Origin: Pseudopithomyces maydicus | Taxonomy: Eukaryota; Ascomycota; Dothideomycetes; Pleosporales; Didymosphaeriaceae | Length of the DNA: 64,000 nucleotides | Assembly (NCBI GenBank): GCA_026873275.1 | Contig: JANTUC010000002.1 | Location: forward strand, 2,170,001-2,234,000 | Direction: 5' to 3' | Shown: piece by piece, positions 45,089-55,301 of the stretch | Layout of the letters: each line of letters starts with the position of its first letter | How positions within the stretch are numbered: position 1 is the stretch's first letter | Notes under the pieces: generated by a model | What the model saw: only the letters and a program-made list of their open reading frames with translations | Databases searched by the model: none | Told to the model about the DNA's origin: nothing | Position numbers and translations under genes: made by a program

Positions 45089-47132
45089 GTGCAGGATTCC
45101 GAATGCAGCCGCATAAAACGCGTTTGGTAATATGAGAAATGCCGTAAGCTGACCGCTATGCGGATGTTTATGTGGTGGCAAGACAACGTAGAAAAGAGTT
45201 CTTGATCTTGTGGTTTGGAAGAACGCTGACGACATCCGACCGCACTTTGGTTGTTTTCTCTCATTTCAATGGAATTCGGCAGCACCTATCCACACACCCC
45301 AGTTGCGATGCGTAGAATGTAACGTCCGACGATATTTTCCCAGATGAATGAGAATACATCAGCAGTGGTGTTTGCTGTGTTCAAGTGAGGCTCTTCCACT
45401 GTTGCTTGAGCGACTAGGTCAGCTCGACTGAGTTCGACCATGCCACGTGAAGTCTGTACTGTGTAACAGATTGCAGAGCTCCTAATTTGGACAGGTCTCA
45501 TCCATGAATCTCATGCAGGATATTTACGAGGTGAACATTGGTACTAATGTTCAACCAGTCCAACTTGTTTCGATGTTCGCGTCCCAGATGGCCCTGTATT
45601 GATACTTGAAATGCCCCCTTCGTATTGGATATCAAGCTGGAGGGGACCTGCCGCAATTACCGAAGTAGCATTTTGGGCACGGAGTGGCCTGGCTCAATTA
45701 TGCTTGATTTTCGTGTCCGTGCATTTTTGTTTGAGCGTTTGAGCTGGTGGTCAATCGTGCGCTCGCTCGAGTTACACCCGCATCCAATAGCTTGGCTCCA
45801 AGCGAGTTTCTTCAGAGAGTGATACAAGTGGGATTAAAGTTGCTCGGAACACGTAACGATACGCAACTTTGACATCGGAACTCTCTGACGTTCTTCGCCA
45901 TTTCCATCGAATAAAGGACTCCCTCGATGGACAAGTTGGACATACAGGATCTGCCGTGCGTCATTGTACACCGCATAGCATCACATGCACAGTAACTGTG
46001 CCGTTTCACAAATACAGACAAGGAATCAGTGTACCACTTACCAACGAAACTAGAGCCCCTTGGCTCAATCTGCACATAATAAGCTGCATACGGTCCTTTT
46101 CGTCCTGTACTACATCAAGGTATACAGCGTTAGCCGGGCACATGAGTCGGCAAGTTTTGTACGAGGTTCCAGGCGATTCTCGTGGCTCGTGTAACCGGTT
46201 ATGCACTCACCGGCTCCATGCTGCAGAAAAATGCGTCTGTTGACATGCTTTAGCTCAAGAGGGTGGCACACTTCAATGTGAGGTAACGCTGCGCTACTAA
46301 CCTTGTATGGAGTTTGGTCCTTTGAAAACCGAACGTCTGCATATGTCAATGAATTGTATCAAGCCAGATCCTACCCGCTAGTCACCTCGGTATATGCGGA
46401 ATATCTACACGCGTTAGACTAGCCCCTAGCACTGCAAAACTGCTAATACTACATACAATATCTTTTACAGGAAGCTCCGGGATGGTTTCGTCGGCTTCAA
46501 TGACTTTCTCGGAAAGGCTTTCAAGGAAAGTTGTGAAATCTTGAAGCGAGGCTCTATAGTCGGCGTCATGTGCTACACAAATGTCAGCAGCCCCCAGTGC
46601 TAGGAGCACAAACATTCGTTGTGCATACAGACGACTCACCTTTCAGCCATTGGCGATCATTGTGGGCAGCCAGATCACGCAGGAAAAGCATGGTGTTAGG
46701 ATGGATGGTATCGTCCGTGTAAGGGATATCGCCAGCTTCGCGCGCTTTCGGTTTCTTGATGATGACCTGAGTACCAAGCTCAAGCTTCGCACCCGATTTC
46801 CAAAGCTCCTCGCCACCACTCGGTTTGTTGTGCGTTGGGAGGACGGCACGCTTGGCAGAGCGGCCTCTTGTGCCCTTGGCGTCTTGCTCACTATCCTCCG
46901 CATCTGCAATGGATTCGGAAGACGGTTCCACAGCAATCGTAGCTTCGTGGTCGGACTGTACGGCCGAATCCTCATCGGATGGCAGTGCATCATCTGACTC
47001 CGGCTCCACATAAGACCTTCTGGCTGTCGACTTTGCTCGCTTGGTTTGACGACTGGATATTTGAGGTGCAGCGCGCTTCGAAGAGCTCCGAGTTGCTGCG
47101 GATAATGCGGCCTTGGCTAACTTGGGTGGCAT
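42943..47132 (-). CDS. DUF2461 domain protein with nine exons and three giant introns
   Basis: Nine reverse-strand exons were traced: 47132-46640, 46572-46457, 46404-46386, 46336-46302, 46236-46211, 46109-46042, 44725-44520, 43697-43557 and 43050-42943. Every junction has GT and AG and matching phase, giving 403 aa. The N-terminus is Lys/Ser/acidic and probably nuclear. The DUF2461 domain runs NTMLFLRDLAAHNDRQWLK, DYRASLQDFTTFLESLSEKV, IFRIYRDVRFSKDQTPYK, THFSAAWSRTGRKGPYAAYY, GGGLWMPEATALAALRRDID and NFTLGTKLSDDEVVG, in the usual order. The function of this domain is not established. Exons 3 to 5 are only 19, 35 and 26 bases, while introns 6, 7 and 8 are 1316, 822 and 506 bases against 49-101 for the others. 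The gene is divergent from TYW3 across 271 bases. Confidence 0.85.
43051..43556 (-). other. Giant intron 8 of the DUF2461 gene (506 bp)
   Basis: The donor is GTAAGT after the codon for Phe in SCMVPF and the acceptor is TGCAG before ITYLNSVVMPDE, with phase 0 on both sides. No coding frame or known mobile element was recognised inside. Confidence 0.75.
43698..44519 (-). other. Giant intron 7 of the DUF2461 gene (822 bp)
   Basis: The donor is GTAGGT after LKTHPK and the acceptor is CACTAG before GYDADHKDIELLRL, phase 0. Translation through the donor stays open for about 100 codons but is not domain-like. No mobile element was recognised. Confidence 0.75.
44726..46041 (-). other. Giant intron 6 of the DUF2461 gene (1316 bp)
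   Basis: The donor is GTAAGT inside a Gly codon after RGSSFV and the acceptor is TATAG before GGGLWMPE. Both flanks belong to one conserved block of the domain. The interior holds a (GA)n run at 45054-45086 and a 71-codon minus frame (45286-45501), but no recognised element. Confidence 0.75.
45054..45086. repeat. (GA)n dinucleotide repeat inside intron 6
   Basis: About 16 uninterrupted GA units lie in the largest intron of the DUF2461 gene. On the transcript strand they read as TC. Confidence 0.95.
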
Positions 47133-47403
47133 TTTCTGGAGGTGTGTCAGTCTTTCCAAGGTTCCAAGGTTATGTCTAAGTGGAGTGACGATGTGCTCTT
47201 GCCTGTCTTACTTCACGTCGGTCGCGGTTTCCATGACAGGAGGACGCGAACCGCACAGACCACAGTGACGTTGCCAAATTTCTAGGACACCAGCAAGGCA
47301 CGGTCCGTTCCGAACGCAGCCCTTCCGCATCGCAACCAGCCAGGCGGTGTTGGACCCCCCAGCCGCGACGCGTTCCAGGGCGGTGCATGCCTCTATTGCA
47401 GCC

Positions 47404-48335
47404 ATGTTGACACGCTTTCGGATGCGCAAGGACAAGATTCTGGAGCAACTGGCTGCTCCTGACGACGAGTACCATGACCTTTCTCCCAAAGGATCCATAG
47501 ATGCGCCAATACGCGCCTTGATTGGGGACATAAACTGCCTGGAAGGCTTGGTTACTACCAGCAGTTGCTCGGGGCGCATAAGCGTCTTTCTCGAGGGCCA
47601 TAGGCAGGATGCCAATGGATCGCCGACTGAAGATGCTTCGCTCGCTGGCGCTGGAGGCAAAGGCGGCGGAGGCGCCTGGCTTTACTTATCTCATGATCCA
47701 ATGACAGAAGTAGGGGAGGAGAACACGAACTTCATGGCTTTATTTGGCCTCAGCCAAGGCGAGCCCTTGCAGAGGCTGGAGAAACTGAGATGCAGATACA
47801 TTCATCTAAAGTTTGAGCCCATGGTCAGTGTCTGAAAGGTCGGCATCGGATCCCATCTAATCTGACATAGATCCTGCACATCCTGACAGCCTCCCTACAA
47901 GACTGTCAACGCGTTTTGACCGCTGCCCTCAGCGCCGGCTTCCGCGAGAGCGGTGCTGTGAGCTTGGCCCCGGCCAAGAATGGGGAGCTGAATCCTGTCG
48001 TGGCCGTACGCTCCACTGGTTACTCATACGATGCCATTATTGGCTACCACGACGACAGCGGCGACAATATCGCCCTCGTGGACGAGCACTATCTCCGGAC
48101 CCTGGTCGGTATTGCAAACGAGCGTTTTCAGGTCAACTTGGAAAGGATCACACGCTTCAAGGACGCTTTGCTTGAGCAATATACTACTTCACAGGTCGCA
48201 CAAAGCGTCAAGTCAGGCTTGCCTAAGTGGGAAGATGCCGAAGTAAGAAAGCGACGGAAGCGAGAGGAAGGCCTTGCGCGACAGGAAGCTTTGAGGGCTC
48301 AGGATGGCCGCGAGGGTAGCAAAATCGAACCATAG
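47404..48335 (+). CDS. TYW3: tRNA wybutosine-synthesizing protein 3 (TYW3)
   Basis: Two exons (47404-47823, 47871-48335) with a 47 bp intron give 294 aa. TYW3 is the N4-methyltransferase of the wybutosine pathway that modifies guanosine 37 of tRNA-Phe. Family blocks are KILEQLAAPDDEYHDLSPKG, APIRALIGDINCLEGLVTTS followed by SCSGRISVFLEG, WLYLSHDP, LKFEPMILHILTASL across the intron, and GFRESGAVSL followed by VAVRSTGYSYDAII. The C-terminus is Lys/Arg/Glu-rich. The acidic Gly-rich loop GGKGGGGAW lies between two blocks, as in other fungal members. The gene is divergent from the DUF2461 gene across 271 bases, so a shared promoter is likely. The length fits the stand-alone fungal enzyme. Confidence 0.92.
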
Positions 48336-49031
48336 ACGGCATATCTCACTATGATCGTCCATGGTGAAAATTCAACAATTGCCATTGCGCCCGAGTACAC
48401 CCATGCTCACGCCTGAACCCATCAGCTTCCAACCGGTACATACTACACGTCTTTCTTTCTCCAGCGTGTCGGGGACATGTCGTTTTTCTTTGTCCGTGAT
48501 ATTTCACAAAATCTGCGTGCCAGCTTTGCTTGTTCTTTGGTAATACCTCGTTACAAAATCCATATGTGGGTCGGAGACTGAGCATGTCGAATAAAGAATT
48601 ATTGTCTCCGAACTGGTAAATGTCCCCGCCGAAGAAGTTGAATCTGGATCATAGCTAACTGAAGACCTGTTTTCGACAACTGGTTCGACAGCCCACCCGA
48701 GCCAATGAGATATCAGACTAATGTCTCCGCGCTACCTGAGGATCGGCGACATCCCGCAAAGTTAACTCAAGCTTCGTCTTTTGCACACGGCCTCGCGGAT
48801 CCTTGGTTGGACGATATCGACAGAAGATGAAATAGTATATATACTTGTGGCCCCTTGACAACATCATCCACAGCAAGTACAATTCGGGATACAGTCTACC
48901 AGCAACACCCCTCACAAAGGCATACTGCTACCTCAAGAATCAATTGTTCAGAAACAACTTCACGATACCCAATCCTCCCTATTTATCACCGTCTATCTAT
49001 CAGTGTATATTCCCACAAATCTCCAGCGAAA
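48336..49031. other. Intergenic and promoter of the methyltransferase
   Basis: No gene is seen. A TATATATA run at 48836-48843, about 190 bases before the next ATG, is a possible TATA element. The upstream part should hold the TYW3 3' untranslated region. Confidence 0.5.
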
Positions 49032-50065
49032 ATGACCTCGGCAGAAGCCAACCGCGTCTACTTCGAGTAAGTCCGCACTCTCTGCACCCACACCCACCGT
49101 CTCACGCGGTCCCAGCACCATATCCGATTCATACGATTCGAAGCCCTTTTTGAGCCTTGTGAACCAAAAAGTCACAGGAGACCTCCGCAGCCGCCTCCCG
49201 TGGCTCGGCATTCCCTTATCCCACTTAGAGACCCCTTCTGAAAACCACTCCATCCGACACCTTGACTATGCTTGCGGCACAGGCCTCATGTCCCGCGTAA
49301 TTTACTCCTTTCATCTTCCGTCTTCCACCCTCAAATCTGACTCTTGCTCACCGCACGCAGATATTTGCTCCCTACGTCACTGAAACCCGTGCTATCGACG
49401 TCTCCCCCAATATGGTCGCGACGTACAATGCCCGGGCGCGCACTGAGGGACTCTCTACCGACGCAATGAAGGCAGTTGTAGGCGATTTGCTCGATGTGGA
49501 GAATCCGTCGCCTACGGGTCGAGAATGGGATGGGTTCGATATGGCGACGGCGGGGTTTGCATTCCACCATTTTGACGACGTGGTGCTTGCCGCGAGAAGG
49601 TTGAAAGAAAGGCTGCGGCCCGGTGGCGTGGTAGTGATTAGCGATTTTCTAGAGGGTGGTGATCTAAAGGCAGATGAGGAGGGAACCCCGATAGAGGGGA
49701 GCGAGGGGACGTGGGCGATCCATCACCATCACCATCACCATCATGGACATGGGAACGGGCATGGGCACGGGCACGGGCACAAACAGGAGCACGATAGGCA
49801 GCACCAGCACCAACCTGCCAACGATGAGCATGCCAGCGACACTGCCGAGTTCCCCCGTGACAAGATGAAGGCATCAATCCGGGTTGAGGGCGCAAGCTTC
49901 ACGGTCAACGGGGTCAGGAAATTCTTCACCGAAGCCGGACTTGTCGATGTGGATGTCGTGACGATGAAGGAGAGAGTGTACATGGAATTTGCAGGGCAGA
50001 AGCTCTGGCGGACCATTCTGTTCGCCAGAGGGAGGCGGCCTGAGGAAGCGAAGTCGGAGTTTTGA
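49032..50065 (+). CDS. Class I SAM-dependent methyltransferase with polyhistidine loop
   Basis: Three exons (49032-49066, 49116-49296, 49361-50065) with introns of 49 and 64 bp give 306 aa. The tiny first exon encodes MTSAEANRVYF and joins YDSKPFLSLVNQKVTGDL. The SAM-binding motif I is HLDYACGTGLMSR; motif II is the AIDVSP strand (Asp binds the ribose); later motifs are GFAFHHFDDVVLAARRLKE and LRPGGVVVISDF. The substrate is unknown. Between the core and the C-terminal strand an insertion of about 35 residues contains eight consecutive His then GHG repeats (residues encoded by about 49719-49805), followed by Gln/His-rich sequence. The loop would bind divalent metals. The C-terminus KLWRTILFARG ends the fold normally, so the loop is an insertion rather than a fusion. 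Confidence 0.88.
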
Positions 50066-50170
50066 GGCGTTTATAGTGGTACATAGGTTGCGAATACGAC
50101 GTTGCTTCATGGGTATGCGATGGTCAGAACGTAGTCGTGTGCATGCATGTAGCGGCTGTTGTGGTGGCGA

Positions 50171-50800
50171 TCACCATCCGAAGCGCTGACGGGCAGTAGG
50201 CGATTTCTGAGTTGCAGGTGCACGGTGGACTTTGCGGATGGCGGCGGGCATAGACGGTGCGGAGACGGGACTGTTCCGGGTTGCAGGCGGGGTGCCCTTG
50301 ATGTCGTGCAGCAATATGTCTACCAGGCTCTCCGTCTCGCTCCGCAGGTGTTGGTATGTGGTGGCAAGCAGCGGCGGCAGGGTGTGTAAGCGCGTACTAC
50401 CCGTCAGGCTCAGGGAGTGCTGGGTGTCCAGCTGGGCGGCCAGGTCGCGGCGGGCGCGCAGCAAGGCGTCGTGATCGACCAGGCGGCCGTACTGGTCGAA
50501 GCCGCGGGCGCGCAGGGCCTGGATGAAGGCGATGCGCAGGCGGCGGCGGCAGGTCGAGCGCACGACACTCGACTTGGAGAGGTCGACGCCGCTGGTCACA
50601 GTCCACCAGAGGCCCTCGTGCTTGCGGGCGCCCTGCTCGCGTCTGCGCAGCGTGGACAGCGGGTGCTGCGGGTCCGAGGCGATGTGGTGCAGGAGGAACG
50701 AGCGGTAGTGCGGCGAGTGCTGGATCCTGAAGGTGGCGGGCGTAAAGCGGCTGAGAAGGCTGGCGATGGGCTTAGCGGGGACAGCCTTGGTGGTCTTCAT
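50171..50800 (-). CDS. Conserved-looking hypothetical protein
   Basis: A single reverse-strand exon gives 209 aa from ATG at 50800. I do not recognise the family. The N-terminus, KPIASLLSRFTPATFRIQHS, is basic and Ser/Arg-rich without acidic residues, which would suit mitochondrial targeting. The middle is Arg-rich and helical (CRRRLRIAFIQALRARGFDQ). The C-terminus contains a Leu-rich helix (TESLVDILLHDIKG) and a basic tail. The frame is open upstream of the chosen ATG, but that part overlaps the divergent promoter. It is divergent from the eIF1A gene across 281 bases. Confidence 0.6.
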   Translation of the reverse strand: MKTTKAVPAKPIASLLSRFTPATFRIQHSPHYRSFLLHHIASDPQHPLSTLRRREQGARKHEGLWWTVTSGVDLSKSSVVRSTCRRRLRIAFIQALRARGFDQYGRLVDHDALLRARRDLAAQLDTQHSLSLTGSTRLHTLPPLLATTYQHLRSETESLVDILLHDIKGTPPATRNSPVSAPSMPAAIRKVHRAPATQKSPTARQRFGW

Positions 50801-51081
50801 GGCGATGGGCGCCGAGGTGTACAGTAGAGGTGTCGAGGTGTCGACAATGATGACGCTGCAGCAAGTGGAGGTGTGGGGCTGACACTGGAAAAACATTTGG
50901 GATGCGCCACGCTAGCCGACAGCGGTCCACACACACTCTCTCGCCCGTTCCCTCGCTCGTCTGCCTGCCCGCCTGTCTGTCTACCCGCCTGTCTGCCTCC
51001 GCCCAACCCTTCCCGTGCCTCTGCCACACACACATACACCCGCCCAGCCTTCGACCCCCCACCGCCGCAGCGCACTTCACA

Positions 51082-51760
51082 ATGCCCAAGAACAAGGGAA
51101 AAGTATGTCGCTCCTGCAGCCCATCCCCCCGCCACGCTGCCCCGCCACTGCTCACAACGCTGCGCTTTGGGGAGACGGTACGCTGACAGAAGCGCGCAGG
51201 GTGGTAAGAACCGACGTAGGGGCAAGAACGAAAACGACAACGAGAAGCGCGAGCTCACCTTCAAGGAGGAGGGCCAGGAGTACGCCCAGGTCCTCAAGGT
51301 TGGTCCCTCGACCCCCGTCCGCCCGCACCCTCCCTGACCGTTGACCCCTACAGATGCTGGGCAACGGCCGCCTCGAGGCCCAGTGCTTCGACGGCACCCG
51401 CCGCCTTGGCCACATCCGCGGCAAGCTCAGGAAGAAGGTGTGGATTAACCAGGGCGACATCATCCTGCTGTCGCTCCGTGACTACCAGGACGAGAAGGGC
51501 GACGTCATTCTCAAGTACTCTGCCGGTACCCACTCCACACACTTCCCCCTCCGCTGTCTCTTCCCTGCTGACCCCCGCGCCCAGACGAGGCCAGAAGTCT
51601 AAAGGCCTACGGCGAGCTTCCCGAGAACGCAAAGATCAACGAGACCGATACGTACGGCGACCAGGGCGACGAGGGCATCGGTTTCGAGTTCGACGAGGAC
51701 CGCGATGACAGCGACGACAGCGACGACAAGGGCAAGGAGCTCGACATCGACGACATCTAA
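51082..51760 (+). CDS. TIF11: Translation initiation factor eIF1A
   Basis: Four exons (51082-51102, 51200-51298, 51354-51525, 51585-51760) with introns of 97, 55 and 59 bp give 155 aa. eIF1A stabilises the scanning 43S complex and promotes start codon selection. Exon 1 encodes only MPKNKGK; exon 2 gives GGKNRRRGKNENDNEKREL; the OB fold follows with GNGRLEAQCFDGTRRLGHIR, KLRKKVWINQGDIILLSLRD and DVILKYSADEARSLKAYGEL across the last intron. The acidic tail ends DKGKELDIDDI, the conserved eIF5B-binding DIDDI terminus. Length and motif order are those expected for the family, and no breaks are present. Confidence 0.96.
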
Positions 51761-52058
51761 GCCGCTGTGCGGTCCGCCATGCTGCCTGGCCGCTTCCTGG
51801 AGCCACGAGCACAGGAGAGGTCGGGTCGGCTCAAATGCGCGCTTAGCCGGCGGGCGGACGGTTTGGGACACGACTTCATGTACGTTGTGGGGAAAAGCGA
51901 CGACGGGACCCATGGCTTTCTGCCATCCTGTCCCGTCCTGGTATTTTGTTCAGAGGCATAGAAGAAGAATATTACCTTATACCCGCCTATTTCTTTCGTC
52001 TTGGTCGAGATGCGCCGCCGCAATTCTGTATGCAAGTACTTCATCTGAACCGTCCCAT
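51761..52058. other. Convergent 3' spacer
   Basis: This lies between the stops of eIF1A (+) and the FAD-dependent oxidoreductase (-). It is non-coding and presumably holds both 3' untranslated regions. Confidence 0.5.
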
Positions 52059-53653
52059 CTATAGCCCTTTTACTCTCGCCCTTCTTCCCTTCATCCCCTG
52101 CCTCTCCACTCCCACCACAGCCCCAATGATCCAGATCCACGCTTGTACCACCGTTACTATCGCCCGTATCATGCACTGTTGCCACTCCTTCCCCGGCACC
52201 CTCCCCCGGCTGAACTTCGCATCTTGTACCTCCCACTCGATGCTGCCACCCAGTGCCAACCCCACACGCATCCCGCTGGCGAAACCGTCCTCGTGAAAAC
52301 CATACCCTGTCCACGCACCCGCGAACCAAACCCTGTCTTTCCCCTGAATCCGGTCTAGTTGCTCTTGCGCCGCGACGCTGCGTGCCGTGTACAATGGGTG
52401 ACGATATGAATAGGTGGCTTGGGTGAGGGCCGGGGAAGGTGGGTTCAGGGGATTGAGTGTCACGAGGATGGGACCGTATAAGGATGGAGAGAGGTTCTGG
52501 AGGACGTTCATGTGGTAGGTTAGGGAGACGGTGGTGCTGGAAGTGGGAGACGAGGAGGTGGTGAGGTAGTTCCAGGCAGACCAAGCGGCGGGGCGCGTGG
52601 GCATTAACTATACATGTTTGCGTCAGATGGCTTCGCCGACTTATTGCAGGGCATGAGATGGATGGGGAGAGTTGGGCTAGGAGGGAAGAGCCTACTCACC
52701 GACAAGTCGGAATGCAAGTACGCCGTATTCGGCGTCGTCTCAAACGCTTCCAGAATCTCCTTCTCCACCGGCGTCGCCGCATTGCCCATTATCCACCTCG
52801 CCTGATCTCCATGGCATGCCAATACCACCTCGTCAAACACCTCGTGAGCCCCGTCTCGTGCCCCGCCAAGCGTCAGTTCGACTCTCCCGCCAGGTACGCG
52901 CCGCAGCGCCTCAACGGGTGTGCTTAGCTCAATCCTCGCCTCCGCACACACTTTCACCACCGCATCGACGTACCTCTGCGCACCGCCCTCGACAGTCAAC
53001 CACGGCGGTCGGGCCGCCACTGTCGATAGCAAGTGATGATTCCACATGAAGCGCACAAGCGTAACGGCGGGGAACTCCAACGCGCACTTCTCTGGCCCTG
53101 TACTCCACACGCATGCCGTCATCGGAATCAAGTAATCGTCTCGGAACGCATCAGAGTACCCTTCGCGCTCGAGATATTCTCCAATCGTCAACTCTACATC
53201 CCCACCCGAAGACGGAGACAGCAGATCTAACGCAAACGCATTGAAACGCACCACGTCGAACACCATGCGCCAGAACGCTGGCCGCACCACGTTCTCCCGT
53301 TGCGCGAACAGCGCACCCAAACTCGACCCGCTCCATTCAAACGCGCCTCCGTCCCGTGACACGCCAAACGTCATCTGTGATGCCATCGTCTTAACGCCCA
53401 ACGCGGCAAGAAATGCAATAAAGTTAGGGTATGTCGCCGTATTCATAACAATGAAGCCCGTATCCACAGGCGTGCTGTGCGTCGCGTTCGTGGGGGACGT
53501 CCAGATCGCTGTGTTGGTGTGACCGCCCAGGCGGTCCGCCTTTTCGAACAGCGTAACAGTGTGGCCGGCAGAGCGAAGTGTCCAGAGTGTAGCGAGCGCG
53601 GAGATACCACTGCCGACTATAGCGATGCGTTTACGCTCTTGCGCCGCCGCCAT
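52059..53653 (-). CDS. FAD/NAD(P)-binding oxidoreductase, amine-oxidase-like (COG2907 type)
   Basis: Two reverse-strand exons (53653-52700, 52607-52059) with a 92 bp intron give 500 aa. The N-terminus carries the dinucleotide-binding fold IAIVGSGISALATLWTL and the following acidic strand FEKADRLGGHTNT, then VDTGFIVMNTATYPNFIAFL. Later blocks are YLIPMTACVWSTGPEKCALE, PPWLTVEGGAQRYVDAVV and VVLACHGDQARWIM. After the intron come YHMNVLQNL and RVWFAGAWTGYGFHEDGFAS, the C-terminal FAD-binding block, which confirms the splice. This family often sits beside cyclopropane-fatty-acid synthase genes in bacteria, but no such neighbour is present here. A hydrophobic helix near the C-terminus may anchor the protein to a membrane. 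The substrate is unknown. Confidence 0.9.
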
Positions 53654-55301
53654 TGCAATGCCTATCTCTTTTCCTTCTCGTGCGAGGTTTAGATCTCAGA
53701 TTTTCTAGGTTTCAGAGGCCAATCATAGGGCGGGAGGGGTGGTTGTGCTTGATGAGAGATGGTAGGACCGAGGTTTGGGCGGGCAGAGGGTGGGCGGGAT
53801 GCTTGGTATGCACTTTTATCGTGGAGGGAAAGCGGCCGACTGGAAGGGGATAGTGTTGAGGTCATTGATTACTGAAGCGAGCGTCGTTTCATCTTGGGCG
53901 TGAGAGGTGTGGTGCCGACTCGCTTGGGGGTAGAAGTACCGAGAGGAGAGAGGGGCGAGACGTTGGCGAAGGGTTTGGAGATTGATTTTTCGTGCTGAGT
54001 AGACATGGTCGGAAGAGTGGTGGTTGTTTGGATAGTGTACGTCATTGGGGGCACCCCTCGTTGATGTTCCTCTTTAGGCTAGTGTCTAGGAACAGTGAAC
54101 ATTGCACACCAGCCTGAGTCTGACATGCAAATACGGATAGACCAGTGTACTATTTCAAAATAACGGAACAGTAATAAGAGCCAGGAAATATGCCATATAT
54201 TATTTAAAACAAATTTTTCAACAGATCTAATATCTGATACCTAATTTTATATGGTCGTTATATTTTAATATTTCTGTAAGTTAGTTTGCTCGTTCGTTTT
54301 CTCACAACGCCCGTGTACTATACAATTATACACATGCTATAATCTCCCAAGGGCCTTCCAAGGCTACTTTTTAGCTCTAGTATGGGAAGAAGATAATGTG
54401 CAGAAACCATGTCATCTCACGGTCATTCAAATTAAGGTGCTCTGGTAGTGATATCTTTAGAAACGAAAAAAGTGATATACCGTTTATAATTGATGTTGCC
54501 GTGTCACATCCTGCAGCATAAAAAGGAAATTGATGGATTCTAGGGATAGCAGTGTATAATTATCACATTCACCTGGCTCAACTGGATCATGTGGTTGGTT
54601 CCAGCGTGCCTATCTGTGGCATCCATACATTCAAGTCTCCCACGAGACGATCCACTCCCATAGGAGACTCAATCTTACCAGGAGCAACTGATAATCAGCT
54701 CGCCTCTTCTAATTAACACTCCATCAATGAGAACACAGTCCCGATTACGTAAGCGTTGAATGTAAATCGTGCTCTTCAAATACTCCTAAACGTGTCTACC
54801 ACGCCCGCTGCAATAGCGTCTTCTTCAACGGTACCCTCCATCGCTGACTCACTCATGTACTTCCCAGGAAAGAGCTCTAGCGTTCGTTGCGAACTTCATG
54901 AGAGCGACTCTTATCGTCTTGTAGCTCTTTGTCCAAGGGCTTATACACATGTGCAGACATCTGGAAGGAAACTGATCATGGTTGCTCTAATACCAGAGAG
55001 TCTCGTTCGCTACAGCTTCTATTTTCAAGCAGGATCATATAATCTGTCACTTTGTTGGTACAGTCATTCCTAGGTTCGAAGGTGCCCCGGGGCCCCGGGG
55101 CCGTGGATGCGTCATGTGACATGTGTCGAGCCCCAGCCCTTGACAAGGTTCCCCTTGGCATTACGCAGCTCCCCAAACCGCAACCTTCCACCTACAACTC
55201 CACTCGCAACTCTCGTCGACGCCCCATAAACTACTCCTGCAACAATACCAACTCCCTAATAATTATTGCTTCGTCGACAAACTTCGCTCTCGCCTGCAAA
55301 C
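53654..55301. other. Mostly AT-rich spacer
   Basis: The part near the FAD gene is GC-balanced and contains a possible small gene (53869-54006). From about 54130 to 55060 the sequence is AT-rich with no usable frame. A GGGGCCCCGGGGCC palindrome lies at about 55088-55101, before the VTI1 leader. Confidence 0.5.
53869..54006 (-). CDS. Possible small protein (45 aa), SP/TP-rich
   Basis: The reverse-strand frame from ATG at 54006 encodes MSTQHEKSISKPFANVSPLS and ends PKMKRRSLQ. It contains several Ser-Pro or Thr-Pro sites and a basic tail, suggesting a kinase-regulated short protein. It could instead be one exon of a larger gene or chance. A further in-frame ATG lies at 54045. No homology can be claimed. 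Confidence 0.3.
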   Translation of the reverse strand: MSTQHEKSISKPFANVSPLSPLGTSTPKRVGTTPLTPKMKRRSLQ

